Shown: positions 36,170 to 46,424, counted from the stretch's first letter. The stretch: DNA of 64,000 nt from an uncultured Commensalibacter sp. (GCA_945266285.1 CALYOP010000002.1:186001-250000); one strand, 5' to 3'. Numbers and translations are program-made. Notes: generated from the sequence alone by a model not told the origin.

Positions 36170-37416
36170 AATTCTACTCCTAAGTAATTTGCGACACTAT
36201 AAATGTCTTTATCGCCACGACCAGAAAGATTGACGATAATAATTTGATCCGTTTTCATGGTTGAAGCAATTTTAAGGGCGTGTGCAATTGCATGCGCGCT
36301 TTCCAAAGCTGGCATAATACCTTCCAGCGTTGTGCAATCTTGAAATGCTTTTACTGCTTCATCATCATTAATTGCGACATATTTCACGCGACCAATATCA
36401 TGCAACCATGCATGTTCCGGCCCAACACCTGGGTAATCTAGGCCAGCACTAATGCTATAGGCTTCCGTAACTTGCCCATCTTCATTTTGCAATAAATAGG
36501 TACGATTACCGTGTAATACACCCGATGATCCGCGTTCGATCGAGGCTGCAGTTTCACCACTATCCAGACCTTTACCTCCAGCTTCGACCCCAATGAGCTC
36601 TACAGAGTGATCATCAAGGAAAGGATGGAAAATTCCAATTGCGTTTGAACCACCACCAATAGCAGCAATAATTGTATCGGGTAATCGGCCCTCAATCTCC
36701 TTGATTTGTTGACGCGTTTCATTACCAATAATACATTGAAAATCGCGAACCATTTCAGGATAAGGATGCGGCCCCGCCGCAGTTCCCATTAAATAATAGC
36801 TATCGTGAACATTAGCGACCCAATCGCGCATGCCTTCGTTAATTGCATCTTTTAAAGTACTAGAGCCAGATGTAACGGGTACTACTTCTGCTCCCAACAA
36901 GCGCATACGGAACACATTGGTTTTTTGTCGTTCGACGTCAACAGCTCCCATATAGATAACGCATTTCATACCTAATAATGCACAGGCTGTCGCTGTGGCA
37001 ACACCATGTTGACCGGCACCGGTTTCCGCAATAATACGGTTTCGACCCATGCGACGAGCCAATAGGATTTGTCCCATCACATTATTGATTTTATGCGCCC
37101 CCGTATGATTTAAATCTTCGCGTTTTAGATAAATCCGCGCACCTTTTCCTGCTTCGGTCAAGCGTTTGGCAAACCATAAGGGACTAGGTCTTCCAACATA
37201 GTTTTTTAAATAATAGGTCAGTTCTTTCTGAAATTCAGGATCATTTTTGGCTTTAGCATAAGCTTGCTGCAATTCATGAATGAGTGGAATCAAAGTTTCA
37301 GAAGAAAAGATGCCTCCATATTGTCCGAAATGGCCTTGGCTATCGGGGCCTTGACGCAGGCTGTTTTTCCCATGATTAGAAAAAAATTCAGGTTGCGGAT
37401 TCACGTTATTCTCCAC
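36166..37416 (-). CDS. trpB: Tryptophan synthase beta chain
   Basis: 416 aa PLP enzyme joining indole with serine. The PLP lysine is in H-T-G-A-H-K-I-N-N, and [12 protein letters not shown] and G-G-G-S-N-A bind phosphate. The N-terminus has about 15 extra residues before G-Q-Y-G-G-I-F. trpF, which often precedes trpB in this group, is not present upstream; the 346-nt region before the gene leads to rho. Confidence 0.97.
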   Translation of the reverse strand: MENNVNPQPEFFSNHGKNSLRQGPDSQGHFGQYGGIFSSETLIPLIHELQQAYAKAKNDPEFQKELTYYLKNYVGRPSPLWFAKRLTEAGKGARIYLKREDLNHTGAHKINNVMGQILLARRMGRNRIIAETGAGQHGVATATACALLGMKCVIYMGAVDVERQKTNVFRMRLLGAEVVPVTSGSSTLKDAINEGMRDWVANVHDSYYLMGTAAGPHPYPEMVRDFQCIIGNETRQQIKEIEGRLPDTIIAAIGGGSNAIGIFHPFLDDHSVELIGVEAGGKGLDSGETAASIERGSSGVLHGNRTYLLQNEDGQVTEAYSISAGLDYPGVGPEHAWLHDIGRVKYVAINDDEAVKAFQDCTTLEGIMPALESAHAIAHALKIASTMKTDQIIIVNLSGRGDKDIYSVANYLGVEL

Positions 37417-37575
37417 ATTAATGGCTTTTGGTTGTTATTCAGGGATATTACAAAAGGTATAAATCCTCTTTTAAGAAATATGAATGTTTTTACTTGATTT
37501 AAAAAGTATAAAAAACAAATTTGTAAAATTGACAATCTATTTCTTGACAAGATTGGCGTGGTTGAATGACATTGC

Positions 37576-37604
37576 TTGACTAATTAGATTTTATCTGTTA
37601 GTAA
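37576..37604 (+). promoter_or_regulatory. Candidate rho promoter
   Basis: TTGACT - 17 nt - TAGTAA, about 158 nt upstream of the rho ATG. The spacing is ideal. The -35 has five of six consensus bases. Confidence 0.45.
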
Positions 37605-37612
37605 AACATGAA

Positions 37613-37637
37613 AATAACAAATTCCTAATTTGTTATT
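37613..37637 (+). other. Hairpin in the rho leader
   Basis: AATAACAAATT / AATTTGTTATT, 11 bp with 3-nt loop CCT, just after the promoter. It is followed by CCCGCC rather than T, so it is not an ordinary terminator. It could stabilise the mRNA 5' end or take part in rho autoregulation (known in other bacteria; unproven here). Confidence 0.45.
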
Positions 37638-37762
37638 CCCGCCACAACGAAAATTAGAGGTTTCTTGCCATTTGTGCAGGATAACATATCAAAATTATCA
37701 ACCAAGAGATATTGTCTCTATATTTTTCTTCAACACATTGTATTTTAATTTAGAGCCGTTTC

Positions 37763-39037
37763 ATGCAACTTGCCGAACTTAAGGCTCAATCTCCCGCAGA
37801 ATTACTTTCTTACGCAGAAAGTTTGCAGATTGAGAATGCATCATCCTTACGTAAACAGGACATGATGTTTGCCATCCTGAAAAAGCTTGCTGAAAATAAT
37901 CAAGCAATTTACGGAGAGGGCACCCTTGAAATTCTGCCCGATGGATTTGGATATTTACGATCTTCTGAAGCTAATTATTTGCCTGGACCCGATGATATTT
38001 ATGTGTCGCCAGCGCAAGTGCGTCGTTTTGGATTAAGAACTGGTGATACCGTCGCGGGGGAAATTCGTGCTCCTAGAGAAGGAGAACGTTATTTCTCTTT
38101 GATGAAGGTTGATACCATTAATTTTGAAGATCCTGAAGCGGTTCGTCATCGTATTAACTTTGATAACTTAACCCCTTTGTTTCCTGATGAACGATTACAG
38201 ATGGAAACACCAATTTCTGCTTCGACCAATAAGAATCAGAACCGTGATTTTACACCAAGAGTCATTGATCTGGTTACACCAATCGGTAAAGGGCAACGTG
38301 CATTGATTGTTGCACCGCCTCGTACTGGTAAAACCGTAATGTTGCAAAATATTGCTACAGCAATTGCTACCAATCATCCTGAAGTGGTGTTGATCGTTCT
38401 TTTGATTGATGAACGTCCTGAAGAAGTTACCGATATGGCCCGTTCGGTTAAAGGTGAAGTGATTTCATCGACCTTTGATGAACCTGCACATCGTCATGTC
38501 CAGGTAACTGAAATGGTTTTGGAAAAAGCGAAGCGTTTGGTTGAACATAAACGAGATGTCGTCATTCTTTTGGATTCAATTACCCGTCTTGCTCGCGCCT
38601 ATAATACGGTTGTTCCTTCATCTGGTAAGGTATTAACCGGTGGTGTGGATGCCAATGCGCTACAACGGCCAAAAAGGTTTTTTGGTGCTGCGCGTAATGT
38701 TGAAGAGGGTGGATCACTAACTATTATTGCTACAGCATTAATTGATACGGGTAGCCGTATGGATGAAGTGATCTTTGAAGAGTTTAAAGGAACGGGTAAC
38801 GCCGAATTGGTTCTTGACCGTAAGCTTGCGGATAAGCGGACTTTCCCCGCTATTGATATTACCCGTAGTGGTACCCGTAAAGAAGAGCTATTGGTTGATC
38901 GGGCTAGCTTGTCCAAAATGTGGGTATTGCGTCGTATATTGGCACCCATGGGAACAATGGATGCAATGGATTTCTTGTTGGATAAACTGAAATATAGTAA
39001 AACCAATCAAGACTTTTTTGATGCGATGAATACCTAA
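37763..39037 (+). CDS. rho: Transcription termination factor Rho
   Basis: 424 aa RNA-dependent hexameric ATPase. The N-terminal RNA-binding cold-shock-like domain includes [10 protein letters not shown] (residues about 60-70). The ATPase has Walker A A-P-P-R-T-G-K-T (Lys about 190) and Walker [10 protein letters not shown]. The Q-loop/R-loop region [14 protein letters not shown] is intact. No long N-terminal insertion. The stop sits in the base of a shared terminator hairpin. Confidence 0.98.
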   Translation: MQLAELKAQSPAELLSYAESLQIENASSLRKQDMMFAILKKLAENNQAIYGEGTLEILPDGFGYLRSSEANYLPGPDDIYVSPAQVRRFGLRTGDTVAGEIRAPREGERYFSLMKVDTINFEDPEAVRHRINFDNLTPLFPDERLQMETPISASTNKNQNRDFTPRVIDLVTPIGKGQRALIVAPPRTGKTVMLQNIATAIATNHPEVVLIVLLIDERPEEVTDMARSVKGEVISSTFDEPAHRHVQVTEMVLEKAKRLVEHKRDVVILLDSITRLARAYNTVVPSSGKVLTGGVDANALQRPKRFFGAARNVEEGGSLTIIATALIDTGSRMDEVIFEEFKGTGNAELVLDRKLADKRTFPAIDITRSGTRKEELLVDRASLSKMWVLRRILAPMGTMDAMDFLLDKLKYSKTNQDFFDAMNT

Positions 39038-39072
39038 TAAAAAAGCCAGAATATTTTCTGGCTTTTTTATTA
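39035..39072. terminator. Bidirectional terminator between rho and ogt
   Basis: The left arm runs from 39035 to 39051 and the right arm from 39056 to 39072, a 17-bp stem with a 4-nt loop. The core GCCAGAA/TTCTGGC is flanked by A6/T6, giving T tracts in both directions. The rho stop (39035-39037) and the ogt stop (39070-39072) form the stem base. Confidence 0.88.
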
Positions 39073-39516
39073 GTAATTATGTGCTTCTAAATTAAGTAGA
39101 AATTTTTTAGTTTCGCTACCACCCTCTCCTGAATATCCACCTAAACTGTTACGTGCGATCACGCGATGACAAGGGATAATAATAGGGATTGGATTAATTG
39201 CATTGGCATTTCCAACGGAGCGAGGGCTTCCTCCTATTTTTTTTGAAATATCACCATAAAAACATGTTTTACCATAAGGAATAGATTGTAAAGCTTGCCA
39301 AACCTTTTTTTGGTACGGGGTGCCATAAGGATTAATAGGTAAGTCAAACTGTTTTAACAACCCGTCAAAATAGGCTTCTAATTGCTGTTGAGCTTCAATT
39401 AAAAGCGGAGTGCTTTCTTGAAAACTGCTCCACCCCCAATCAACCGAGACAATGAAACCGTCTTCTTCTGCGATACTGATGTCACCAATCGGTGCATGAA
39501 AAGATAATTGTGGCAT
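39070..39516 (-). CDS. ogt: Methylated-DNA--protein-cysteine methyltransferase
   Basis: 148 aa suicide DNA repair protein that takes alkyl groups from O6-alkylguanine. The active site is I-P-C-H-R-V-I (Cys116), and the DNA-binding part has V-G-N-A-N-A-I-N-P-I. It is shorter than Ada; there is no N-terminal Zn domain. Alone on the minus strand between rho and mnmE. Confidence 0.93.
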   Translation of the reverse strand: MPQLSFHAPIGDISIAEEDGFIVSVDWGWSSFQESTPLLIEAQQQLEAYFDGLLKQFDLPINPYGTPYQKKVWQALQSIPYGKTCFYGDISKKIGGSPRSVGNANAINPIPIIIPCHRVIARNSLGGYSGEGGSETKKFLLNLEAHNY

Positions 39517-39589
39517 AAAGGGTTGGCCTTATAGAGAATAGAGATTATAAATTATTTTTATTTTTAGCTATAAACACAAGTAAAAATCT

Positions 39590-40927
39590 ATGGACAATTT
39601 GTCTCAGGAAAATGCGAATTCTACGATATTCGCATTGGCAACGGCAACAGGCCGTGCAGCCGTAGCAATTATGCGAATAAGTGGCCCTTTAACGCAATCA
39701 ATCTTGATGCAATTATGCCAATCGCTTCCTCAACCGCGTCAGGCTAGTGTTCGTAAATTGTGGCGTAAAACTGATTGTGGGTGTGAACTTTTGGATCATG
39801 CTTTGGTAATTTGGTTTCCTGGTCCAAAAAGTTATACCGGTGAAGATAGTGCTGAATTACAACTTCATGCTGGCCCTGCGGTTATAGAAGCTGTTGCTGA
39901 TACCTTGATTTCATTCGGTGCACGACCTGCGCAGCCAGGCGAATTTACTCGAAGGGCTTTTGTTAATGGTCGCGTTGATCTCTTGCAGGCAGAAGCTATT
40001 GCAGATTTGGTGGAGGCTGAAACACAAGGGCAACGTCGACAGGCATTAGAACAAACAGAAGGCCGTTTGAGTGATTTATATCAAGGCTGGGCAGATCGGT
40101 TGCGAAATTTGTTAGCGCATCAAGAAGCACTGATTGACTTTCCAGACGAAGAATTGCCCGATGAAGTTGAACAGAATCTTGCGCAAGAGTTAGATGCACT
40201 TTGTCAAGAAATGGAAAACCATTTAAACGATGCAGGTAGAGGAGAACGCCTAAGACGAGGATTGATTTTTGCCATTATTGGACTTCCTAATGCCGGTAAA
40301 TCCAGTCTGTTAAATTATCTTGCCGATCGTGATGCAGCAATTGTTACGGAAAAAGCAGGAACAACACGGGATGCTATTGAAGTTCGTATAATATTAGGGG
40401 ATGTCCCTGTAACATTAGTCGATACCGCAGGTCTTCGAGAAACAGAAGATCTGATTGAGGCAGAGGGTATTAGACGTGCTCAAAAAATAGCGCATGAAGC
40501 CGATTGTGTGATTTATTTAAGCGAGAATTCAGAGACACCTTTAAAATCAGATATTACTTATGATATATGGATTCACACCAAAAGTGATTTGAATGTTTCA
40601 CGTGAAACCAAAAAGGAAATTGTTGATAACACGATGGCGATCAGTGTCAAAACTGGCGAGAATATGGAAAAGCTCCAAACCTGGTTAGTAAATAAAGCAA
40701 AAGCTTTAACGGAAAGACAAGGACCGCCCCCTTTGACACGAGCACGACATAGAGTAGGTATATCGGATTGTGTGCGTGCTTTAAAAAGTGCCAGACAACA
40801 AACATGGCCAGAATTAAGAGGCGAAGAACTTCGCTTGGCTATGCAAAGTTTGGGTCGGCTGACTGGTCGTGTTGGTGTGGAAGATTTGTTGGATACTATT
40901 TTCGGTCAGTTTTGCATAGGTAAATAA
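39590..40927 (+). CDS. mnmE: tRNA uridine-5-carboxymethylaminomethyl GTPase
   Basis: 445 aa. With MnmG it modifies U34 of certain tRNAs. The N-terminal folate-binding domain starts T-I-F-A-L-A-T-A-T-G-R-A-A-V. The GTPase domain has G1 G-L-P-N-A-G-K-S (231-238) and G3 D-T-A-G-L-R-E-T. The last residues are C-I-G-K, the catalytic CxGK motif. A parS site lies in codons 336-340 (V-S-R-E-T). First gene of mnmE-mnmG-rsmG-parA-parB. Confidence 0.97.
   Translation: MDNLSQENANSTIFALATATGRAAVAIMRISGPLTQSILMQLCQSLPQPRQASVRKLWRKTDCGCELLDHALVIWFPGPKSYTGEDSAELQLHAGPAVIEAVADTLISFGARPAQPGEFTRRAFVNGRVDLLQAEAIADLVEAETQGQRRQALEQTEGRLSDLYQGWADRLRNLLAHQEALIDFPDEELPDEVEQNLAQELDALCQEMENHLNDAGRGERLRRGLIFAIIGLPNAGKSSLLNYLADRDAAIVTEKAGTTRDAIEVRIILGDVPVTLVDTAGLRETEDLIEAEGIRRAQKIAHEADCVIYLSENSETPLKSDITYDIWIHTKSDLNVSRETKKEIVDNTMAISVKTGENMEKLQTWLVNKAKALTERQGPPPLTRARHRVGISDCVRALKSARQQTWPELRGEELRLAMQSLGRLTGRVGVEDLLDTIFGQFCIGK
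40594..40609 (+). promoter_or_regulatory. parS partition site 1 (inside mnmE)
   Basis: TGTTTCACGTGAAACC contains the perfect palindrome GTTTCACGTGAAAC (40595-40608), the conserved ParB-binding parS core. Only the last base differs from the 16-mer consensus. parA and parB lie 2.8 kb downstream. Confidence 0.9.
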
Positions 40928-40948
40928 ATAAAAGTAATAGGAAAATTA

Positions 40949-42838
40949 ATGTCCGAGACACCCTATGATGTCATTGTGGTTGGTGGTGGTCACGCTGGTA
41001 GTGAAGCAGCAGCGGCTTCTGCACGGATGGGGGCTAAAACACTTTTGCTGACCCATCATTATCAAACGATCGGTACAATGTCCTGTAATCCTGCGATTGG
41101 AGGGATTGGTAAAGGACATCTGGTGCGTGAGATTGACGCGATGGATGGGATTATGCCACGTGCCGCTGACCGTGCAGGAATTCATTTTAAACTTTTGAAT
41201 CGTTCAAAAGGCCCCGCCGTTCATGGACCTCGAGCACAAGCCGATCGAATTTTGTATCGACAAGCAATCCATGATCTTTTATCGCAAACACCGAATTTGA
41301 CGATTAAAGAAGCTGCAGTTGCTGATCTCAAAATAGATGAAAATCGTCGGGTTTATGGTGTCATTTGCGAAGATGGTCGAGAATTTACAGCGGGTGCTGT
41401 GGTTCTAACTACGGGTACTTTTTTGCGTGGAATGATCCATATTGGAAAGAAAAGTAAACCTGCTGGACGCGTGGGTGAAGCGCCTGCGACACGTTTGGGT
41501 GTGCAACTCGAAGCTTTGGGACTTCGGATGGGGCGGTTAAAAACGGGAACCCCACCGAGGCTTTTGCGATCAAGTATTGATATGGAAAGCCTTGCTGAAG
41601 ATAAAGGCGATGAAGTACCTGAATTTTTTAGCCGTTTCACAACCAAGGTTTTCAATCCACAACTTTCTTGTCGTATTACATCAACGACACCTGAAACGCA
41701 TCATATCATTCGAGAAAACATCCATCTGTCTGCGGTTTATGGGGGTGCTATTACTGGTAAAGGGCCACGATATTGTCCGTCGATAGAAGATAAGATTGTA
41801 CGGTTTTCTGGTCGTGATCATCATCAGATATTTCTTGAACCCGAAGCATTGCCAGATCATGAAGGTGGGGATCTGATCTATCCCAATGGCATTTCAACCA
41901 GTCTTGCAGAAGAAGTTCAGCAAGCTATGGTGAAAACGATTCCTGGCCTAGAGAATGTGGTTATTGCACAACCCGGTTACGCCGTTGAATATGATTATAT
42001 TGATCCACGTGAATTAAACCCAACGTTGGAATTGCCTGCTATTCCTCATTTATTTTTGGCAGGACAGATTAATGGAACAACGGGTTATGAAGAAGCTGCT
42101 GCACAAGGGTTGCTTGCGGGAATTAATGCCGCATTATGTGCGGCTGGTGGAAGTCAAATCGTATTTGATCGTAGCCAAGCCTATATCGGTGTGATGATTG
42201 ATGATTTAACAACCCAAGGGGTAACAGAACCTTATCGTATGTTTACCTCTAGGGCAGAATATCGTTTAACGTTGCGGGTTGATAATGCTGATTTACGTTT
42301 AACACCGATAGGGTTAAAGGTTGGGTGTATCGGTTCTGATCGGGCAGCATTATATCATCAAGATATACAACAGATTACTAGGACTTTAGAACGCGCTAAA
42401 GAAGAACAGTTTCTTCCTAAAGAACTTGCAGAAATTGGAATTGAAACTTCAATGGATGGCCGCAGAAGGTCTTTATTCGAGGTTTTGGCGATACCGGATG
42501 CTGCTGAAAAAATGAGTAATTTATTGCCATGGTTCGCTGAATTATCCCCGCGTGTAAGGAATTATATTTGTACCGAAGCCCGTTATGATGGTTACCTCGT
42601 TAGACAAGCGCGTGAGATCAGACAATTAGAGCAAGAAAGTAAAATTGCTTTACCTGCCGAATTGGATTACGGACAAATTGGTGGTTTAAGTCGAGAAATG
42701 CAGGAGCGTTTAGAAGCGGTAAGACCGACCAGCTTTGGGGCTGCGCAACGTATTCCTGGTGTGACGCCATCGGCTTTAATGGCTATTCTGGCATATCTTC
42801 GCAATCAATCTATGGAATCAAAAAGTGCAACAGAGTAA
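40949..42838 (+). CDS. mnmG: tRNA uridine-5-carboxymethylaminomethyl(34) synthesis enzyme
   Basis: 629 aa FAD enzyme, partner of MnmE. FAD fold [14 protein letters not shown] (residues 8-21). Family motifs: [23 protein letters not shown] and [12 protein letters not shown]. The C-terminal [10 protein letters not shown] domain is intact. Its end overlaps the GTG start of rsmG by 14 nt. Confidence 0.97.
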   Translation: MSETPYDVIVVGGGHAGSEAAAASARMGAKTLLLTHHYQTIGTMSCNPAIGGIGKGHLVREIDAMDGIMPRAADRAGIHFKLLNRSKGPAVHGPRAQADRILYRQAIHDLLSQTPNLTIKEAAVADLKIDENRRVYGVICEDGREFTAGAVVLTTGTFLRGMIHIGKKSKPAGRVGEAPATRLGVQLEALGLRMGRLKTGTPPRLLRSSIDMESLAEDKGDEVPEFFSRFTTKVFNPQLSCRITSTTPETHHIIRENIHLSAVYGGAITGKGPRYCPSIEDKIVRFSGRDHHQIFLEPEALPDHEGGDLIYPNGISTSLAEEVQQAMVKTIPGLENVVIAQPGYAVEYDYIDPRELNPTLELPAIPHLFLAGQINGTTGYEEAAAQGLLAGINAALCAAGGSQIVFDRSQAYIGVMIDDLTTQGVTEPYRMFTSRAEYRLTLRVDNADLRLTPIGLKVGCIGSDRAALYHQDIQQITRTLERAKEEQFLPKELAEIGIETSMDGRRRSLFEVLAIPDAAEKMSNLLPWFAELSPRVRNYICTEARYDGYLVRQAREIRQLEQESKIALPAELDYGQIGGLSREMQERLEAVRPTSFGAAQRIPGVTPSALMAILAYLRNQSMESKSATE

Positions 42839-43448
42839 CCTTCCTGATGATTTGTTGGCTTTGGTTTCACGTGAAACAATAGCGAAGTTGGAAGTTTACG
42901 TTTCGCTGTTAATTCAGTGGAACAAGCGAATCAATCTCATTTCTCATAAAGATGCAGAACAGATATGGTCGCGTCATATTCAGGACAGTTTACAATTAAC
43001 CAATCTGATTTCTTCGGCAAGATCTATAATTGATCTGGGATCAGGAGGAGGGTTTCCAGGGTTGGTTTTGGCTATCGTCACGGATATTCCAACAACATTA
43101 GTGGAATCAGATACACGAAAAGCAATTTTCTTGCGTGAAGTTATTCGACAAACACAATGTAATTGCAAAGTTCTATCTCAACGAATTGAAACCATCGATG
43201 TACCTGCTGCGGATATTATTACGGCTAGAGCGTTAGCACCGTTAAATAAGTTATTATCTTTTTCTGCACCTTTGCTTCAAGCAAGTGGTTCTTGTTTGTT
43301 TCTTAAAGGGCGACAAGTTGATCAAGAAATAATGGATGCAGAAAAAATTTGGCATTTTCAATATCGCCGTTTTCCTAGTCAGACCCATTCCGAAGGAGTC
43401 ATATTAAAAGTGAGTCATATTCAACCAATTTCAGAACTTGATGGATAA
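42825..43448 (+). CDS. rsmG: 16S rRNA (guanine527-N7)-methyltransferase
   Basis: 207 aa SAM-dependent methyltransferase. Motif I is [13 protein letters not shown] (about residues 66-78). The N-terminal W-N-K-R-I-N-L-I-S and [10 protein letters not shown] are hallmarks. Start GTG, overlapping mnmG. Codons 14-18 (V-S-R-E-T) contain a parS site. Loss of this enzyme gives low-level streptomycin resistance in other bacteria. Confidence 0.95.
   Translation: MQQSNLPDDLLALVSRETIAKLEVYVSLLIQWNKRINLISHKDAEQIWSRHIQDSLQLTNLISSARSIIDLGSGGGFPGLVLAIVTDIPTTLVESDTRKAIFLREVIRQTQCNCKVLSQRIETIDVPAADIITARALAPLNKLLSFSAPLLQASGSCLFLKGRQVDQEIMDAEKIWHFQYRRFPSQTHSEGVILKVSHIQPISELDG
42863..42878 (+). promoter_or_regulatory. 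parS partition site 2 (start of rsmG)
   Basis: GGTTTCACGTGAAACA contains the same perfect 14-bp palindrome (42864-42877). Here the first base is off consensus. It is 2.3 kb from site 1 and about 0.6 kb from parA. Confidence 0.9.
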
Positions 43449-44262
43449 ATCAATGGCCAAATCTTCTTTAAATAAGTCTCCACATATTCTTGCAATCGCA
43501 AATCAAAAAGGTGGAGTAGGTAAGACAACGACTGCCATCAATCTGGCTACAGCATTGGCTGAGAAAAAACGGGTTTTATTGGTGGATTTGGATTCTCAAG
43601 GAAATAGTTCGACCGCTTTGGGTGTTGATTATGCGGATCGTGGGAAGGGAACCTATCATTTGTTGATTGAAGATGGTCCTTATGACTCAATTATTAAGGA
43701 TACGCTTGTTCCTAATTTATCCGTTATTACGGCTGATGCCAATCTGGCTGGTGCTGAGCTAGAATTGATTGATGTTCCTAAGAGAGAATTCCGATTAAAA
43801 AATGCTTTGCAATTATTTTGTAAAAATTATGATTACATCTTGATTGATTGTCCACCAAGTTTAGGTTTGTTGACATTAAATGCACTTGTGGCAGCTAATG
43901 GTGTTATTGTTCCCTTACAATGTGAATTTCTTGCATTAGAAGGGATTAGCCATTTAGTAAAAAGTATTAATCGTATTCAACAAAGCTTTAATCCTTCTTT
44001 AGAAATTCAAGCAATTGTTTTAACGATGTACGATAAGCGTAATAAGCTTTCGGAACTTATTGCGCAAGATACAAGGGAATATTTTGGCGATAAAGTTTGT
44101 AAAACGGTTATCCCTAGAAATATTCGTATTTCTGAAGCCCAAAGTTATGGTAAGCCAATTATGCTTTATGATGCAAAATCTGCAGGGGCTGTTGCCTATA
44201 TGAAATTGGCTCAAGAGTTGCAAAAACGTTTCCTCAAAGCAGAAAAGGCAGATCAGTCATGA
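43441..44262 (+). CDS. parA: Chromosome partitioning ATPase ParA
   Basis: About 273 aa (ATG 43441), or 269 if ATG 43453 is used. Deviant Walker A A-N-Q-K-G-G-V-G-K-T-T-T, switch D-L-D-S-Q-G-N and Y-I-L-I-D-C-P-P-S-L. ParA binds DNA as an ATP dimer and moves the ParB-parS complex. It overlaps the rsmG stop by a few bases, and its stop overlaps the parB ATG by 4 nt. Neither start has a clear Shine-Dalgarno, in keeping with coupling. Confidence 0.97.
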   Translation: MDKSMAKSSLNKSPHILAIANQKGGVGKTTTAINLATALAEKKRVLLVDLDSQGNSSTALGVDYADRGKGTYHLLIEDGPYDSIIKDTLVPNLSVITADANLAGAELELIDVPKREFRLKNALQLFCKNYDYILIDCPPSLGLLTLNALVAANGVIVPLQCEFLALEGISHLVKSINRIQQSFNPSLEIQAIVLTMYDKRNKLSELIAQDTREYFGDKVCKTVIPRNIRISEAQSYGKPIMLYDAKSAGAVAYMKLAQELQKRFLKAEKADQS

Positions 44263-45176
44263 AGGCAAAAAAGGCGCAAGAAAAATCCCGTTTGGGTCGA
44301 GGACTTGCAGCCTTGCTGGGCGGAGATATAAATGAGAATTTGTCAGCGAATACAAAAGCTCCGGCACAAAGCAATTATGAGAATACATCGCAATTGGCGG
44401 TGTTGCCCATAGAGGTTTTAGAACCTAGTCCTTTTCAACCAAGACAATTTATTGCGCCAGATGCATTAGAGGAGCTAGCTAACTCCATTCGACATCATGG
44501 CATTTTACAACCATTATTGGTCAGGGAAAATCCTGATAAAAATGGAATGTATCAGATTATTGCGGGTGAACGACGTTGGCGGGCCGCGCAAAAAGCGCAG
44601 TTGCATGAAGTGCCCGTACGTTTATGTAGCTTAAGTGATAGTGATGCTATGGCTGCGGCGTTGGTTGAAAATCTACAACGTGCTGATCTGAACATTGTTG
44701 AAGAAGCCGAAGGTTTTCAAAGGCTTTTGAAAGAATTCGAACTAACCCAAGAAGAATTGGCTGAAGCGGTCGGTAAATCGCGTCCACATGTTACAAATAC
44801 AGTCCGTTTGTTACAATTACCAGAGGAAGTTAGAGAGTTATTGAGGAAAGGGCTATTAAGTGCAGGTCATGCACGCGCCTTATTAATGCATCCTCATCCG
44901 ATGAAAGCAGCTAAGGAAATCATTGATCATAATTTAACCGTAAGACAAACGGAAGCATTGGTTAAACGTGATAATGAAACGAAAGCGAAACCATCCGTAG
45001 CTAAGATACCTAATGATCCAGAAATTCAATTATTAGAGCGAGATTTAAGGGGTCAATTAGGGCTTAAGGTTCAAATACAATTCGATGGTAAAGGAGGGTC
45101 GGTTCGCCTCTATTATCGTTCTTTAGAACAGTTTGATGAAATATTAAAACTATTGAAAACGACAAAGGAAAATTAA
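44259..45176 (+). CDS. parB: Chromosome partitioning protein ParB
   Basis: 305 aa. The N-terminus has the ParA-stimulating R-L-G-R-G-L-A-A-L-L-G. The ParB/Srx CTPase domain contains R-Q-F-I-A-P-D-A-L-E-E-L-A-N-S-I, G-I-L-Q-P-L-L-V-R and G-E-R-R-W-R-A-A. The DNA-binding helix-turn-helix (E-L-A-E-A-V-G-K-S-R-P-H-V-T-N, about 165-180) binds parS. The C-terminal dimer domain is present. It loads at the parS sites in mnmE and rsmG. holA, which often follows, is not here; tRNA-Lys is. Confidence 0.97.
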   Translation: MKAKKAQEKSRLGRGLAALLGGDINENLSANTKAPAQSNYENTSQLAVLPIEVLEPSPFQPRQFIAPDALEELANSIRHHGILQPLLVRENPDKNGMYQIIAGERRWRAAQKAQLHEVPVRLCSLSDSDAMAAALVENLQRADLNIVEEAEGFQRLLKEFELTQEELAEAVGKSRPHVTNTVRLLQLPEEVRELLRKGLLSAGHARALLMHPHPMKAAKEIIDHNLTVRQTEALVKRDNETKAKPSVAKIPNDPEIQLLERDLRGQLGLKVQIQFDGKGGSVRLYYRSLEQFDEILKLLKTTKEN

Positions 45177-45212
45177 GGGTTAACGTTTTTTTATTTTATT
45201 GGAGCAAAGCGC

Positions 45213-45241
45213 TTGTAATCTTTGTTCAGGCTTGCTAAAAA
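45213..45241 (+). promoter_or_regulatory. Candidate promoter of tRNA-Lys
   Basis: TTGTAA (45213-45218), 17-nt spacer and TAAAAA (45236-45241), 19 nt before the tRNA 5' end. Spacing is ideal though both hexamers deviate. Confidence 0.45.
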
Positions 45242-45259
45242 ACGGTAGTTCATTGGTGC

Positions 45260-45335
<76 letters not shown>

Positions 45336-45434
45336 TTTTCTCCTTATCAATAAAATAATATTACTGCTGCAAATTGATTTCGTTTGCGCTAGGGTTAACT
45401 ATAATAGTTGATATTAGTGCAGAGGGGAAATCAC

Positions 45435-46424
45435 ATGCGTGCAATGATTTATCATGGGCAAAAGCAGGCATTAAAATGCGAAACGGTTGAAAGACCTAAA
45501 CCTGAACCACATCAAATATTGATAAAAGTCAGCTGTTGCGCTGTATGTCGTACAGATTTGCATGTGGTTGATGCAGAGTTACCGCATCCTAAATTACCTC
45601 TTATTCCTGGGCATGAAATCGTCGGACGAATTGTTGAAAAAGGGTCGGCTGTCCGTAAATTTAATATTGGAGATCGGATTGGTATTCCATGGTTGGGTTG
45701 GACATGCGGAGAATGTTCTTATTGTTTAAGTGGTCGTGAGAATCTTTGTCCCCATGCACGATTTACTGGTTATCAGATTGATGGCGGTTATGGAGAATAT
45801 ACCGTTGCTGATGAACGTTTTTGCTTTTTGCTGCCTTTCTCTTATGATGATGAGAAAGTGGCACCTTTATTATGCGCAGGTCTGATTGGATATCGTACTT
45901 ATGCAATGGCTAAAGAAGCGCATCGAATTGGTATTTATGGCTTTGGAGCTGCTGCCCATATTATAGCGCAAGTGTGCAAGTATTTAGGTCATGAAGTTTA
46001 TGCTTTTACACGATCTGGAGATATAGAAGCTCAACAATTTGCACATGAGATTACAGGAGAATGGGTAGGTGGATCAGACGAAATGCCACCGAAACCTTTG
46101 GATGCAGCTTTAATTTTTGCGCCAGTAGGTGCTCTGGTGCCAATGGCGTTAAAAGCCGTCGTTCCCGGTGGAATGGTCGTTTGTGGAGGTATCCATATGA
46201 GTGATATTCCATCTTTTCCCTATGAATGGTTGTGGGAAGAACGGATTATTCGTTCGGTTGCTAATTTAACACGCAAAGATGCAGAAACTTTCCTTGCTTT
46301 GGCCGAGAAAATACCCATTCATATTCAGACCAAAGCCTATTCGATGCTTAATGCAAATCAGGCTTTATCGGATCTAAGGAGTGGTCATTTGACGGGTGCT
46401 GCGGTGTTATTTCCTGAGTGGTAA
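45435..46424 (+). CDS. Zinc-dependent alcohol dehydrogenase
   Basis: 329 aa medium-chain dehydrogenase. Catalytic zinc ligands: Cys38 (C-R-T-D-L-H) and the G-H-E pair (His60-Glu61). Structural zinc cysteines 91, 94, 97 and 105. NAD(P) fold G-I-Y-G-F-G-A-A. I took the ATG at 45435 with AGAGGGGAAA before it; an upstream in-frame start (45408) adds nine residues unlike the family. The substrate is uncertain. Its last 77 nt overlap the convergent flippase-like gene. Confidence 0.92.
   Translation: MRAMIYHGQKQALKCETVERPKPEPHQILIKVSCCAVCRTDLHVVDAELPHPKLPLIPGHEIVGRIVEKGSAVRKFNIGDRIGIPWLGWTCGECSYCLSGRENLCPHARFTGYQIDGGYGEYTVADERFCFLLPFSYDDEKVAPLLCAGLIGYRTYAMAKEAHRIGIYGFGAAAHIIAQVCKYLGHEVYAFTRSGDIEAQQFAHEITGEWVGGSDEMPPKPLDAALIFAPVGALVPMALKAVVPGGMVVCGGIHMSDIPSFPYEWLWEERIIRSVANLTRKDAETFLALAEKIPIHIQTKAYSMLNANQALSDLRSGHLTGAAVLFPEW

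Larger units (their letters stand above)
37417..37762. other. Divergent trpB/rho intergenic region with rho leader
   Basis: 346 nt, AT-rich. For rho, TTGACT (37576-37581), 17-nt spacer and TAGTAA (37599-37604) form a promoter with a leader of about 150 nt. The leader contains a perfect 11-bp hairpin at 37613-37637. On the minus strand TTGTCA (37535-37530) and TATACT (37510-37505), 19 nt apart, could serve trpB. I see no Trp leader peptide or attenuator. Confidence 0.5.
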
